Shown piece by piece: positions 1-7,988 of a stretch of 64,000 nucleotides of DNA (the stretch's first letter is position 1; each line of letters begins with the position of its first letter). Source of the stretch: Mycobacteriales bacterium. Lineage in GTDB: Bacteria; Actinomycetota; Actinomycetes; JAFAQI01. A program made the position numbers and the translations under genes. The DNA lies in contig DASZRO010000047.1 in the NCBI GenBank assembly GCA_035550055.1, positions 1 through 64,000 on the forward strand. The letters run 5' to 3'. A model generated the notes under the pieces. It searched no databases and had not been told where the DNA came from. It saw nothing but the letters and a program-made list of their open reading frames with translations.

Positions 1-1
1 C

Positions 2-643
2 GTGTTCGCCGATGACGGCGCCATCTGGTCGGCCGGCATCCGCTACAGCCAGCAGGCGGGCGGAGACAACGAGGGGCCGACGGTGGACGCGGCCGCCACG
101 ACGTTCTCCTACCGCGCAGCGCAGCGGCTGTTCGCCTCCGATGTTGTCCGGTTCGGCGATGCCAAGAGCGAGAAGCGTCATCGGCTGACCGGATCCGGCA
201 GGCCGGTCAGTCTCGACTCCTACTTCGAGGGCGTGCACGACGGGACTGTGCCGGTGTCGACGCTTGCGATCGGCGGCAGCTACTACGTGTCGCCCCCGCC
301 GCAGCTTTCCGACCAGTCGCTGCACGCAACCGGGCTGGCGTTTCGTGGGCCGATCTCGGTCACCTTGCGCATCCCGCCGGACAACCGCGGCGTCGTCTTG
401 CGGCGGCTCGCCGATCAGGTGGCGAGCGTGCCGGTGCGGGTCAGCGTCGACGGTCAGCCGGTCGGCATCTGGCCGGGCGCCGAGTTCCAGGGCGACCCGC
501 TGAAACGCTGGCTCGAGACCGACTACGCGCTTCGCCCGGACCTGACCGCCGGCAAGCACGCGATCGTCGTCAGCCTCGCCCCCGCCGTTGCTGGCGAGAC
601 AGCGACGGCGTACACCCTCGAAGCCTGGAGCACCCGGCGCTGA
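2..643 (+). CDS. C-terminal part of a DUF2961-like (GH172-like) protein
   Basis: The reading frame is open from the left edge and ends in TGA at 641-643, so only the last 213 or so codons are visible and the real start lies outside the window. The fragment has the look of the C-terminal half of DUF2961/GH172 proteins: a stretch reading NRGVVLRRLADQ, then VSVDGQPVG.W, then RWLETDY and a final beta strand (KHAIVVSLAP). That family consists of beta-jelly-roll carbohydrate-active enzymes, some of which act on fructo- or arabinofuranosyl linkages. The assignment is from remembered motif order only, and no catalytic residue can be checked in this fragment. Whether it belongs with the galactofuran genes 31 kb away cannot be told. 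Confidence 0.45.
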   Translation: MFADDGAIWSAGIRYSQQAGGDNEGPTVDAAATTFSYRAAQRLFASDVVRFGDAKSEKRHRLTGSGRPVSLDSYFEGVHDGTVPVSTLAIGGSYYVSPPPQLSDQSLHATGLAFRGPISVTLRIPPDNRGVVLRRLADQVASVPVRVSVDGQPVGIWPGAEFQGDPLKRWLETDYALRPDLTAGKHAIVVSLAPAVAGETATAYTLEAWSTRR

Positions 644-694
644 CGCTGTGAGTCGGCTTTCACCTCCGGCGCACCGCAAACGTGACGGGAGCCC

Positions 695-1282
695 TCAGCG
701 CGCGGCGTCGATGAGAACCGCGGCGGCGGCTTTGGCGCACTGCGCGGCCTTCTTCTTGCGGTCCAGACGCGCGCTGACGATCGCCCCGTCGTAGAGCATC
801 CCGAGTTGCTCGCCGAGCGCCTTGGCCTCTTTGATCCCCGCCTCGGCGGCGAGCTCGGTGAACAGCTCACGCAGCCAGCCGCGAGCCTTCGCCGAGACGG
901 CTTCCTCGACCCCGCCGGGCAGTCCCTCGGCGCTGGCGTTGATGAACGCGCAACCGCGGTACGACGGCTTCGCGATCGCGGCGTCGGCGACGTCGAAGAC
1001 GGCGAGCATCTTCGACCGCGGGTCCTGGTGTTTCGCGACGCCTTGCCGCACCCGCTCGTTGCGCTCCTCGTAGCGACGCAGCAGGTAGGCCTCGATCAGC
1101 GCGTCCTTGCTGCCGAAGCTGCTGTAGAGGCTGGCCTTTGCCACACCGGCCCGCGCGATCACGGTGTCGATCCCCACGGTGTGGACGCCGTGTTCGTAGA
1201 ACAGCTCGTCGGCGGCCGCGAGCAGTCGCTCACGTGCCGTCCCTCGGTCGGTGTCCGAGCGCCGCGCCGTACTGGCTCCCAT
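695..1282 (-). CDS. TetR/AcrR-family transcriptional repressor
   Basis: A 195-residue TetR-type regulator. The N-terminal helix-turn-helix lies at about residues 20-60 (ERLLAAADELFYEHG, then GIDTVIARAGVAKASLYSSFGSKDAL), which is the canonical TetR DNA-binding signature. The C-terminal half is the ligand and dimerisation domain. The ATG at 1282 is preferred over upstream in-frame starts because those would put the coding region inside the inverted-repeat operator at 1296-1346. It is transcribed away from the MFS gene at 1362, the usual arrangement of a repressor and the efflux pump it controls. The inducer is unknown. It very probably represses both itself and the pump through the palindromes between them. 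Confidence 0.9.
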   Translation of the reverse strand: MGASTARRSDTDRGTARERLLAAADELFYEHGVHTVGIDTVIARAGVAKASLYSSFGSKDALIEAYLLRRYEERNERVRQGVAKHQDPRSKMLAVFDVADAAIAKPSYRGCAFINASAEGLPGGVEEAVSAKARGWLRELFTELAAEAGIKEAKALGEQLGMLYDGAIVSARLDRKKKAAQCAKAAAAVLIDAAR

Positions 1283-1295
1283 AATCGCTTGACGA

Positions 1296-1346
1296 TAACA
1301 GACAGGTCTGTCTAGTGTCTGCCTAACCAGACAGACCTGTCTGTTA
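1296..1346. promoter_or_regulatory. Large inverted repeat, predicted double TetR operator
   Basis: The arms at 1296-1313 and 1329-1346 are perfect 18-bp reverse complements separated by 15 bp. Each arm is itself a near-palindrome, AGACAG-N2-CTGTCT (1300-1313 and 1329-1342), so two operator copies sit head to head with centres 29 bp apart. They fill the space between the divergent TetR and MFS genes. Known TetR operators are palindromes of this size; assignment to this repressor is by position. Confidence 0.8.
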
Positions 1347-1361
1347 GATGCGGAGAGACCG

Positions 1362-2648
1362 ATGAGCAAGAAGGCGGCGTTCGTCCTTCAGCTGACGATC
1401 CTGATCGAACTGCTCGCGTCGTCGAGCGTCCCAACCCCGCTCTACTCGATCTATCAGCAGAAGTGGGGATTCAGCGCGATCACGGTCACGGTCGTCTTCG
1501 CCGTCTACGCGTTCGCCGTACTGTCCGCACTGCTCGTTGTCGGAAAGCTCTCCGACCACGTCGGTCGTCGCCCGGTGCTGTTCGCGGCGTTGGCTTCTCA
1601 GCTCGCCGCGCTCGTCGTGCTTGCCACCGCGTCTGGCATCTGGATGCTGGCTGCGGGTCGGGTGCTGCAGGGCGTGTCGACCGGCGCAGCGGTCGGCGCT
1701 CTGGGAGCGGGCCTGATCGATCTCGACTCGCGGCGAGGGACCGTCGCCAACGGAGTCGGGCCGATGACCGGGACGGGTACCGGCGCGTTGCTGTCAGGGC
1801 TTGCGGTCCAGTTCCTGCCCTCACCGACCCACCTGACCTACCTCGTGCTGATCGGCGCGGTCGTAGCCCAACTGGCCGGGCTGGCGCTGATGAACGAGAC
1901 GGTCACCCGCAAGGTTGGGGCGCTGGCCTCCCTCAAACCGCAGCTCGGGATTCCGTCGCGCACCCGCGGCGCGTTTTACGCCGCGATACCCGCCCTCGTC
2001 GCGGTCTGGTCGATCGCCGGCTTCGACGGTTCCCTGGCGCCGTCCCTGGTGCGTGAGCTCTCCGCCTCGTCCTCCTACGTGCTCGGCGGGCTCTCCCTCA
2101 CCTTCCTGGCAAGCGGGGCGGCGGTCAGCATCTATCTCACCCGCGACGTCGACCCGCACCGCACGATGCAGGGCGGAGCGGCATTGATCGGGCTGGGCAT
2201 GGCCGGTGCGCTCACCAGCGTGGAGGTGGGATCGGTGACCGGGTTCTTCGCGTCGACCGTCGTGGCCGGCCTCGGGTTCGGCGGCGGCTTCCAGGGCAGC
2301 ATCCGCACCGTCGTACCGCTCGCACATCCGCATGAACGAGCCGGCCTGCTCTCAGCGTTGTACGTCGTCTCCTACCTCGCGTTCGGGCTGCCCGCGATCG
2401 CCGCCGGCGTTGTGGTGGAGCACCTCGGCCTGCTGACGACCGCACGCGGGTACGCCGCCGTCGTGATCGTGCTCGCCCTCGTCGCGTTCGCCGGCTCCGC
2501 CTTCACCGCCAAGGCGGCTTCGCGGGTCGCCGAGTCGCCGGCTGATGCCTACCCGGGTGAACCCGACTGCGAGCTGGCGACGGCACGCTTCGCCCTCGCG
2601 GCTACACGAACCAGGTCACCACTGGGGGCCTCGATCGGGAGTCCGTGA
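1362..2648 (+). CDS. MFS transporter, probable drug efflux pump
   Basis: A 428-residue major facilitator with about 12 hydrophobic segments. The loop between helices 2 and 3 carries the MFS motif GKLSDHVGRRPV, and helix 4 begins with AGRVLQGVSTGAAVGALGAG, similar to the motif of proton-driven exporters. Start ATG 1362 is preceded by GGAGAG at a usual distance. The C-terminal 40 residues are hydrophilic and not conserved-looking. It is divergent from a TetR repressor across a double operator, so expression is probably induced by a compound that releases the repressor. The substrate cannot be predicted from sequence. Confidence 0.88.
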   Translation: MSKKAAFVLQLTILIELLASSSVPTPLYSIYQQKWGFSAITVTVVFAVYAFAVLSALLVVGKLSDHVGRRPVLFAALASQLAALVVLATASGIWMLAAGRVLQGVSTGAAVGALGAGLIDLDSRRGTVANGVGPMTGTGTGALLSGLAVQFLPSPTHLTYLVLIGAVVAQLAGLALMNETVTRKVGALASLKPQLGIPSRTRGAFYAAIPALVAVWSIAGFDGSLAPSLVRELSASSSYVLGGLSLTFLASGAAVSIYLTRDVDPHRTMQGGAALIGLGMAGALTSVEVGSVTGFFASTVVAGLGFGGGFQGSIRTVVPLAHPHERAGLLSALYVVSYLAFGLPAIAAGVVVEHLGLLTTARGYAAVVIVLALVAFAGSAFTAKAASRVAESPADAYPGEPDCELATARFALAATRTRSPLGASIGSP

Positions 2649-2667
2649 TCGTCGGTATCGGACGACC

Positions 2668-3435
2668 TCAGAACGGAACCCGGACAAGTGGCAGGTCGCC
2701 GGTGCTGGCAACGGGCTGTCGGCCGGCGGCAATCCGGCAGAACTCGACGGCATCAATGGTGATCGCGGGGCTTGTTATCGCCTCCCGCGCCGCAGTCAGA
2801 TAGCGGCCACCGGCAGGGCCGGTGAGGTTCAGCTCGACGGCTTGTTGCGAGCGACGAGCCCACTCGACCACGACTTCGGCAACGATGCGACCGTCGTGAT
2901 CGCTGTCCAGGCGCACGTCGCGGCCGGTCGCCCGTGAGATGTCGATGCGGTGCATCCAACAGTCGCGGGTGTAGATCACATCGAGCAGATAGCCGAGCTT
3001 CCACTTCTCGGGTGGCGTGACGGCGTCGTAGGTGATCTTGATGGCCCGCAGCGCGGCGGGAATCCGGCGCCGCCGGCTCACCGAGCGCGGTGATGTCCGG
3101 CGCAAGCCGTCGACGATCTGGTCGGGCGAGAGCGCCTGGCGTCGTCGAGTTTGGACCTCACTCAGCGCATCCTCGAGTGGCGGCGCGAGCGGACGGGCAA
3201 GCCACATCTGACGGGCGAACTCGACGGCGGAGGCGTGAGCCTCTGCGGCGGCGAGCACGTGGGACGCCATCGTCCGCACGTCCCAGCTGGGGCACTCAGT
3301 TGGGTTCCGCCAGCTGTCGGGTTCGAGGCCCGTGAGCAGATCGATGAACCGGGCGTACTCGGTCCCCGCCAGGTCGAGCGCCTCACTATGTGACAGCACG
3401 GAGATGTCAGCGACGTGTGCGGCGCGCTCGCTCAC
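2668..3435 (-). CDS. Mycothiol-dependent maleylpyruvate isomerase-like (DinB-fold) protein
   Basis: A 255-residue protein resembling the MDMPI N-terminal (DinB-like four-helix) family. It has the typical N-terminus (YARFIDLLTGLEPDSWRNPTECPSWDVRTMASHVLAAAEAH), in which CPSWDVR and the following His-containing helix form the metal site region, and a later YTRDCWMHRIDISRATG motif. Family members use mycothiol or another thiol with a divalent metal to isomerise or conjugate substrates, but many are uncharacterised. Start GTG 3435 has an AAGGAAG ribosome site about 10 bases upstream; longer starts up to 3483 would overlap the TetR gene more deeply. With the chosen start it overlaps the TetR coding end by 29 bp, so the two are likely co-transcribed. 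Confidence 0.7.
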   Translation of the reverse strand: MSERAAHVADISVLSHSEALDLAGTEYARFIDLLTGLEPDSWRNPTECPSWDVRTMASHVLAAAEAHASAVEFARQMWLARPLAPPLEDALSEVQTRRRQALSPDQIVDGLRRTSPRSVSRRRRIPAALRAIKITYDAVTPPEKWKLGYLLDVIYTRDCWMHRIDISRATGRDVRLDSDHDGRIVAEVVVEWARRSQQAVELNLTGPAGGRYLTAAREAITSPAITIDAVEFCRIAAGRQPVASTGDLPLVRVPF

Positions 3436-4066
3436 CTCGGGCCGTCTTCCTTTCCGCCAGGTGCCCATAGACCATATCGGCAACGCGGTCGGTCAGCGAC
3501 TTCCATCGTTCCCCACCCGGGTCATTCGAGATCTGCTGGTCAACCAGGCCGGTGATGACCGCGGTGATCAAATCGAGATCGGCCGGAGCGGCGACCACGC
3601 CCATTGCGGCGAAGTCGTCACGAACCAAAGCGAGCGCTTCGACAGCGCAGCTGTAGGACTCTGGCGACGGAACGAAGCCAGGGATCGCGCGCTGGAACAG
3701 CAGCAGGTAGCGCGTCGGATCCGAGGTGCAAAAGTTGAAAAAGAAACGGTAGTTCTCCCGCATCCGGATCGTGGGGTCGGACGACATCGTCGTCAGCCAC
3801 CCGCGGTACGCGTCGAGGAACTGTCGTGCTGCCTGACCGAACAGCGCGTCGTAGAGCGCGTTCTTCGAAGCGAAGTAGACGTAGAGGGACGGGGGTCGCA
3901 TATCGACGCGAGCGGCCACTTCGGACAGCGACATCGCCCCGAGCCCTTGCTCGCGCGCGACGCCCCAGGCCGCAGCGAGGATTTCGTCGCGGGTTGCGGC
4001 GTGTCGCCTGGCCCGTCGATCGCGCCCGCTCGACCCGTGAGCGTCGCCGCTATCTGTTGTGTCCAC
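3407..4066 (-). CDS. TetR-family regulator
   Basis: About 219 residues. The HTH region is clear (ATRDEILAAAWGVAREQG, then MSLSEVAARVDMRPPSLYVYFASKNALYDALF), followed by a WHG/TetR_C-type ligand domain (FFNFCTSDPTRYLLLFQRAIPGF). The start is uncertain: GTG 4066 or TTG 4072, neither with a convincing ribosome site. It lies upstream of and slightly overlaps the MMI-like gene on the same strand. A palindrome at 4171-4185 in its upstream region is a good candidate operator, which would also place the downstream divergent lipoprotein gene under its control. A basic N-terminal extension (RDRRARRHAATR) precedes the HTH. Confidence 0.85.
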   Translation of the reverse strand: MDTTDSGDAHGSSGRDRRARRHAATRDEILAAAWGVAREQGLGAMSLSEVAARVDMRPPSLYVYFASKNALYDALFGQAARQFLDAYRGWLTTMSSDPTIRMRENYRFFFNFCTSDPTRYLLLFQRAIPGFVPSPESYSCAVEALALVRDDFAAMGVVAAPADLDLITAVITGLVDQQISNDPGGERWKSLTDRVADMVYGHLAERKTARGERARRTRR

Positions 4067-4170
4067 GCCCAACTTGCTGTGATGCGACGTCGATTTCAGG
4101 GGCGCAAACGTAGCACGGCGGGGCTTCGGACCCAGGGTGGTTGCATCGCGGAACCCCCTTGACGGCTTTT

Positions 4171-4185
4171 CCTAATGCCATTAGG
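4171..4185. promoter_or_regulatory. Palindrome, candidate TetR operator
   Basis: CCTAATGCCATTAGG is a perfect 7-bp inverted repeat around a single central base. It is AT-rich within GC-rich DNA and lies between the divergent TetR gene (start about 4066) and the lipoprotein gene (start 4242). Position and symmetry fit an operator for the adjacent TetR regulator; nothing else in the gap is as symmetric. Confidence 0.55.
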
Positions 4186-4241
4186 TTATCAGATCGAAGG
4201 TAGGAATACCTCCGTGGTGCAGCTCCGAGGGGGTGGGACGA

Positions 4242-4997
4242 ATGAGCCGAACGGTTTGCGACTCGGGCGTCGACGTACGCCGGCAACCGATGGGTCGCGG
4301 CGCAACGTTTGCGGGATGCATCGCAATGGCGGCACTGATGACCGCGTGCGGTTCGAATGGCTCGGCGCCGATTGCGCGAACCTCCGGGTTCGTCGGTCCC
4401 ACGCCAATCGCTCCCACAGCGGCGGTGAAGTTGACCTCATTGACGCTGTCGGTTGCGCAGGTCAGCCCGGCGATGCGGGGGAAGCCGTTCGGCCCGGTGA
4501 CGGAGCCGCGTCGCTACCTATACACCGGCTTGATGGGCCCGGACAACGCCACACTCAGCGCGGTCTGCGGGGTGCCGACGTTTCCAAGCGACGCCGACCG
4601 GGTGGCGCGCCGCCAGGTCGCCTACATCCAGCATGGCTTTCTGGCAGCAAGCCAGGAGGTGGTCCGTTATCGATCCGGTGGTGCCGCACTGGCTCTGCGG
4701 GAGCTCCGCTCCGCGACGCGGTCGTGCCCGAAGTCCTTCCCAATCACCAAAGGCAGCGTCGCATCGAAAGTGACGATCGATCCGCCCAACCCCGACTTGC
4801 TTGCGAAGCAGCTGACGATGCAGTTCTCGATCACCCAGCCGAACGGGCCCCGCACTTGGGAAGTCGACGTCTACCAGTTCGACGGCAATTACTTGTCGGC
4901 GTTCTACGTCTTCAACTCGACGCTTCGCTTCGCGAGATCGACTGCCTTTCAGTTGGCAAGCCTCGCGGCTGCGAAGCTCGCAGCGTCTGGTGCCTGA
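4242..4997 (+). CDS. Putative lipoprotein of unknown function
   Basis: A 251-residue exported protein. The N-terminus has Arg residues, a hydrophobic core (FAGCIAMAALMTA) and a lipobox-like ALMTAC, with the lipidated Cys at about residue 36, so it is probably anchored on the outer face of the membrane. The mature part shows no family I recognise; it has two further Cys (in SAVCGVP and RSCPKSF) that could form a disulphide. Start ATG 4242 follows AGGGGG at 4227-4232 with a 9-base gap; ATG 4290 would give a shorter signal sequence and is an alternative. Its end overlaps the acylase gene by 8 bp, so the two probably form an operon, perhaps under the TetR operator upstream. Confidence 0.65.
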   Translation: MSRTVCDSGVDVRRQPMGRGATFAGCIAMAALMTACGSNGSAPIARTSGFVGPTPIAPTAAVKLTSLTLSVAQVSPAMRGKPFGPVTEPRRYLYTGLMGPDNATLSAVCGVPTFPSDADRVARRQVAYIQHGFLAASQEVVRYRSGGAALALRELRSATRSCPKSFPITKGSVASKVTIDPPNPDLLAKQLTMQFSITQPNGPRTWEVDVYQFDGNYLSAFYVFNSTLRFARSTAFQLASLAAAKLAASGA

Positions 4998-7569
4998 CGC
5001 AGTGAGCAGGAGGCCGTCTGCTCTGTCCCGCCGCGACGACGATGGTGCAAAAGGCGTCACGCACTCCAGGGCCCGGTTTGTCCTGACGATGGTGATCGCT
5101 ACTGCTCTTGTGCTTCCGGTCACTGTTGCCTCGGCTGCATCCCCCGGCCGAGGGGCAGAGCGTCGGCACGTCTTCGCCTCGGCGATCTCGGCCACAGCGG
5201 GGATCGAGCCCCGCTATGCAGCCTCGATCACCCGTACACAGGGAGGCATTCCCCACATCGTCGGCGCAAACTTCGGCGACGTGGGCTACGGCTACGGCTA
5301 CGCGTTCGCACAGGACAACATCTGCACGATGGCCGCCGACTACGTGACGGTCGAGGGCAGGCGCTCGTTCTATTTCGGGCCGGCGGCGAGCTACCAGCAG
5401 CGTGCCAACGGAGTGACGGTCAGCAATCTCGACTCCGATGTCTTTTGGGCCGAGGTGCGTGACTCGGGGATCGTCGGCAGGCTCACCCGTCAGCGTCCAC
5501 CGCTCGGACTGCTTCCCGGCGTCCGTGCCGTAATGCGTGGCTACGTGGCCGGCTACGACCGTTACCTGCGCAGCGTCGGGGGCGCTGACGGGATAACTGA
5601 CCCGGCATGTCATGGCAAGCCCTGGGTGCAGCCGATCACCATTCAGGACGCGTACCTGCGCCTCTACCAACTGGTCCTGATGGCAAGTTCCGACGTGCTG
5701 ATGCCCGCGATCGCCGAGGCCGCACCGCCCACGCTGACCAGTCCCATCTCTGCGGCGGTCAACGTGCGGCGGACGGCGACCCTGATCGCGGAGGGCTGGA
5801 AACGCGCCATGGCTGGGATGGGCAGCAACGGGATCGCCGTTGGCAAGGCCGGCACGCGCGACCACACCCACGGTCTGCTGATCGGCAACCCGCACTTCCC
5901 GTGGATCGGGACCGAGCGGTTCTATGACGCCCAGATCACGATCCCGGGTCGGCTCAACGCATCGGGCGCCTCGCTGTTCGGCGTGCCACTGGTCCTCGTC
6001 GGACACAACAAGTGGGTTGCGTGGACCCACACGGTGTCGACGGCGTTCGAGTTCACGCCGTATGAGCTGAGCATCGTCGCCGGCGAGCCGACTGAGTACT
6101 ACTACGACGGTGCCGTAATGAAGATGCGGCCGCGTACGGTGACGGTCGCCGAGCGCGTCGACGGCAAGGTCACGAAGGTGAGCCACACGCTGTGGTGGAC
6201 GAGGTACGGCCCGATGATCACCTCGCTGGAGGGCGTCCCGCTTCCGTGGACTGCCGCCACAGGCTTCACCTTCCGCGACGCCAACGCGACGAACTTGCGG
6301 GTCTACAACCACTTCCTCAGAACGGATGAAGCGCACTCCGCGCGCCAGGTGCTGCACATCCTGGACAAGTACCAGGGCATTCCGTGGGTCAACACGATCG
6401 TCGCCGACCGCACGGGACATGCGCTGTACGCCGACATCGGCGCGATCCCGAACGTGTCGAACCAGAAGGCGCATCGCTGCGACACGGCGCTCGGTGATGC
6501 GACGTACGCGCTCCTTGGCCTGCCAATCCTCGACGGTGCGACCTCTGGATGCAACTGGGGGAACGACCCCGACGCAGCTGTCCCCGGCATCTTCGGCCCC
6601 AGCCACGAGCCGCATCTGTTCCGCAGCGACTACGTCACCAACGCCAACGACTCGTACTGGCTGGCCAACCCGAGCCACCCGCTGACCGGGTACGCGCGGA
6701 TCATCGGCACCGAAGGAACCGCGCGGTCGCTGCGGACCCGCATCGGGCTGATCATGACGCAGGACCGCGTGTCAGGCATCGGAGAGCAGAAGGGGTTCAC
6801 CCTCCGTGCGATGCAAAACCTCTTTTTCTCCGACCGGCCGTACGCAGGCGTGCTGTGGCGCAGTCAGCTCGTTTCGCTGTGCAAGACATTCCATGCCGCC
6901 GGCGTAATCCCTACGACGAGTGGAGTTACGCCGGTCGGCGACGCGTGTGGCGTCCTGACGGACTGGGATCTCCGGGAAGACCCGGACAGTCATGGCGCGA
7001 TCCTGTTCCGGCGGTTCGTTGACAACCTGATGAGCGGCAGCCTCAGCACCGTCGAGGGCGACACAGGGGTCGCGCTGTACTGGCAGCATCCGTTCGACGT
7101 GAGCGATCCGGTGCATACCCCGTACGGACTTGACGTAGCCGATCCAGAAGTCGCGATCGCGCTCGGCAACGCGATCAACGACTTGCGGCAGGCCGACCTT
7201 CCTCTGGACGTCGCACCCGGCAAGATCCAGGGCGTCCACCGGGCCGGGCACTTCATTCCAATCCCCGGCGGCGAGGGTGACCCGAACGGTGAGTTCAACG
7301 CGATCTATGCGCCGTGGATCAAAGGCAAAGGGCTCGGTGACGTCGACGATGGCTCGTCGTTCGTGCAGGTAGTGACCTGGAAGACGGGAGATCCGTACCC
7401 CGTCGCGCGGACCATCTTGAGCTATTCGGAGTCGAGCGATCCGACTGATCCGTACTACGACGACCAAACAACGCTGTTCGCGCGCAAGCGCTGGATCCGC
7501 GACAGCTTCTCTGCCGCAGCGATCCGCAGGAACGCGATCGTCCCGGTGGTGCATCTCGCCGGCTCTTGA
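4990..7569 (+). CDS. Penicillin-acylase-family Ntn hydrolase (AHL/aculeacin acylase type)
   Basis: An 859-residue secreted precursor of the penicillin amidase family, whose members are cut autocatalytically into alpha and beta subunits and hydrolyse amide bonds of beta-lactams, acyl-homoserine lactones or lipopeptides. A signal peptide (FVLTMVIATALVLPVTVASA) is followed by the alpha-subunit region (RTQGGIPHIVGANFGDVGYGYGYAFAQDN). The maturation site is GMGSNGIAVG, with Ser279 the predicted N-terminal nucleophile of the beta chain. Beta-chain residues typical of the PvdQ/aculeacin branch follow (GNPHFPW, HNKWVAWTHTVS). GTG 4990 and GTG 5002 are both possible starts; neither has a strong ribosome site, consistent with coupling to the upstream lipoprotein gene. 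The substrate is not predictable, but quorum-signal or antibiotic side-chain hydrolysis is plausible. Confidence 0.88.
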   Translation: MPDAVSRRPSALSRRDDDGAKGVTHSRARFVLTMVIATALVLPVTVASAASPGRGAERRHVFASAISATAGIEPRYAASITRTQGGIPHIVGANFGDVGYGYGYAFAQDNICTMAADYVTVEGRRSFYFGPAASYQQRANGVTVSNLDSDVFWAEVRDSGIVGRLTRQRPPLGLLPGVRAVMRGYVAGYDRYLRSVGGADGITDPACHGKPWVQPITIQDAYLRLYQLVLMASSDVLMPAIAEAAPPTLTSPISAAVNVRRTATLIAEGWKRAMAGMGSNGIAVGKAGTRDHTHGLLIGNPHFPWIGTERFYDAQITIPGRLNASGASLFGVPLVLVGHNKWVAWTHTVSTAFEFTPYELSIVAGEPTEYYYDGAVMKMRPRTVTVAERVDGKVTKVSHTLWWTRYGPMITSLEGVPLPWTAATGFTFRDANATNLRVYNHFLRTDEAHSARQVLHILDKYQGIPWVNTIVADRTGHALYADIGAIPNVSNQKAHRCDTALGDATYALLGLPILDGATSGCNWGNDPDAAVPGIFGPSHEPHLFRSDYVTNANDSYWLANPSHPLTGYARIIGTEGTARSLRTRIGLIMTQDRVSGIGEQKGFTLRAMQNLFFSDRPYAGVLWRSQLVSLCKTFHAAGVIPTTSGVTPVGDACGVLTDWDLREDPDSHGAILFRRFVDNLMSGSLSTVEGDTGVALYWQHPFDVSDPVHTPYGLDVADPEVAIALGNAINDLRQADLPLDVAPGKIQGVHRAGHFIPIPGGEGDPNGEFNAIYAPWIKGKGLGDVDDGSSFVQVVTWKTGDPYPVARTILSYSESSDPTDPYYDDQTTLFARKRWIRDSFSAAAIRRNAIVPVVHLAGS

Positions 7570-7618
7570 TTCGACCGCTACGTATCTGGCATCGACCGTC
7601 AACGAGGAGGGCAAGCAG

Positions 7619-7933
7619 ATGGCAAAGTTCCTGATCACCTGGAAGATCCGAGAAGGGTTGTCGGCTCAGCAGAACCACGACGACCTCAAGACGATGTTGA
7701 GCACGTTCGGCAAGTGGGAGCAACCGGCGGACCAGACTTTCCATCAGTGGGTGTTGCGCCTGGACGGCAACGGCGGGGCAGCGATCGTCGAGACCGACGA
7801 CATTGCCGGCCTGGGGCGGGCGCCTCAACTGTTCGCACCGTGGCTCAGCTACGAGATCCACCCGGTCATCGACATCGCCGACGGTGCGGCGATGGCTCAC
7901 GAAGCGGTGCAGAGCCGCGAGGCGATGCGCTGA
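7619..7933 (+). CDS. DUF3303-like small protein
   Basis: A 104-residue cytosolic protein starting MAKFLITWKI, with WVLRLDGNGGAAIVETDDIAGL and LFAPWLSYEIHPVIDI. This pattern matches the DUF3303 family, a ferredoxin-like alpha/beta fold of unknown function related in shape to dimeric alpha-beta-barrel monooxygenases. The start is secure: GAGGAGG lies about 8 bases before ATG 7619. It follows the acylase gene after 49 bp and may have its own promoter. No catalytic residue can be proposed. Confidence 0.65.
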   Translation: MAKFLITWKIREGLSAQQNHDDLKTMLSTFGKWEQPADQTFHQWVLRLDGNGGAAIVETDDIAGLGRAPQLFAPWLSYEIHPVIDIADGAAMAHEAVQSREAMR

Positions 7934-7946
7934 CCGTCGGTCTCGG

Positions 7947-7979
7947 TCGGTCGGGGCCGGCAAGTCCGGTCTCGACCGA
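7947..7979. terminator. Stem-loop between convergent genes
   Basis: TCGGTCG (7947-7953) pairs with CGACCGA (7973-7979), with an inner CCGG/CCGG stem inside the loop and a short T run after it. It lies between the ends of two convergent genes and could terminate transcription from either side. Confidence 0.45.
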
Positions 7980-7988
7980 CTTTGCCGC

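Noticed and set aside
3436-3483. Longer start (ATG 3483) for the MMI-like gene
   Set aside because: It would increase the overlap with the TetR gene to 77 bp and lacks a ribosome site, while GTG 3435 has one.
4912-6678. Long open frame on the minus strand opposite the acylase gene
   Set aside because: It is antisense to a complete, motif-bearing Ntn hydrolase. The Arg/Val/Asp-rich composition is what high-GC coding DNA gives on its opposite strand.
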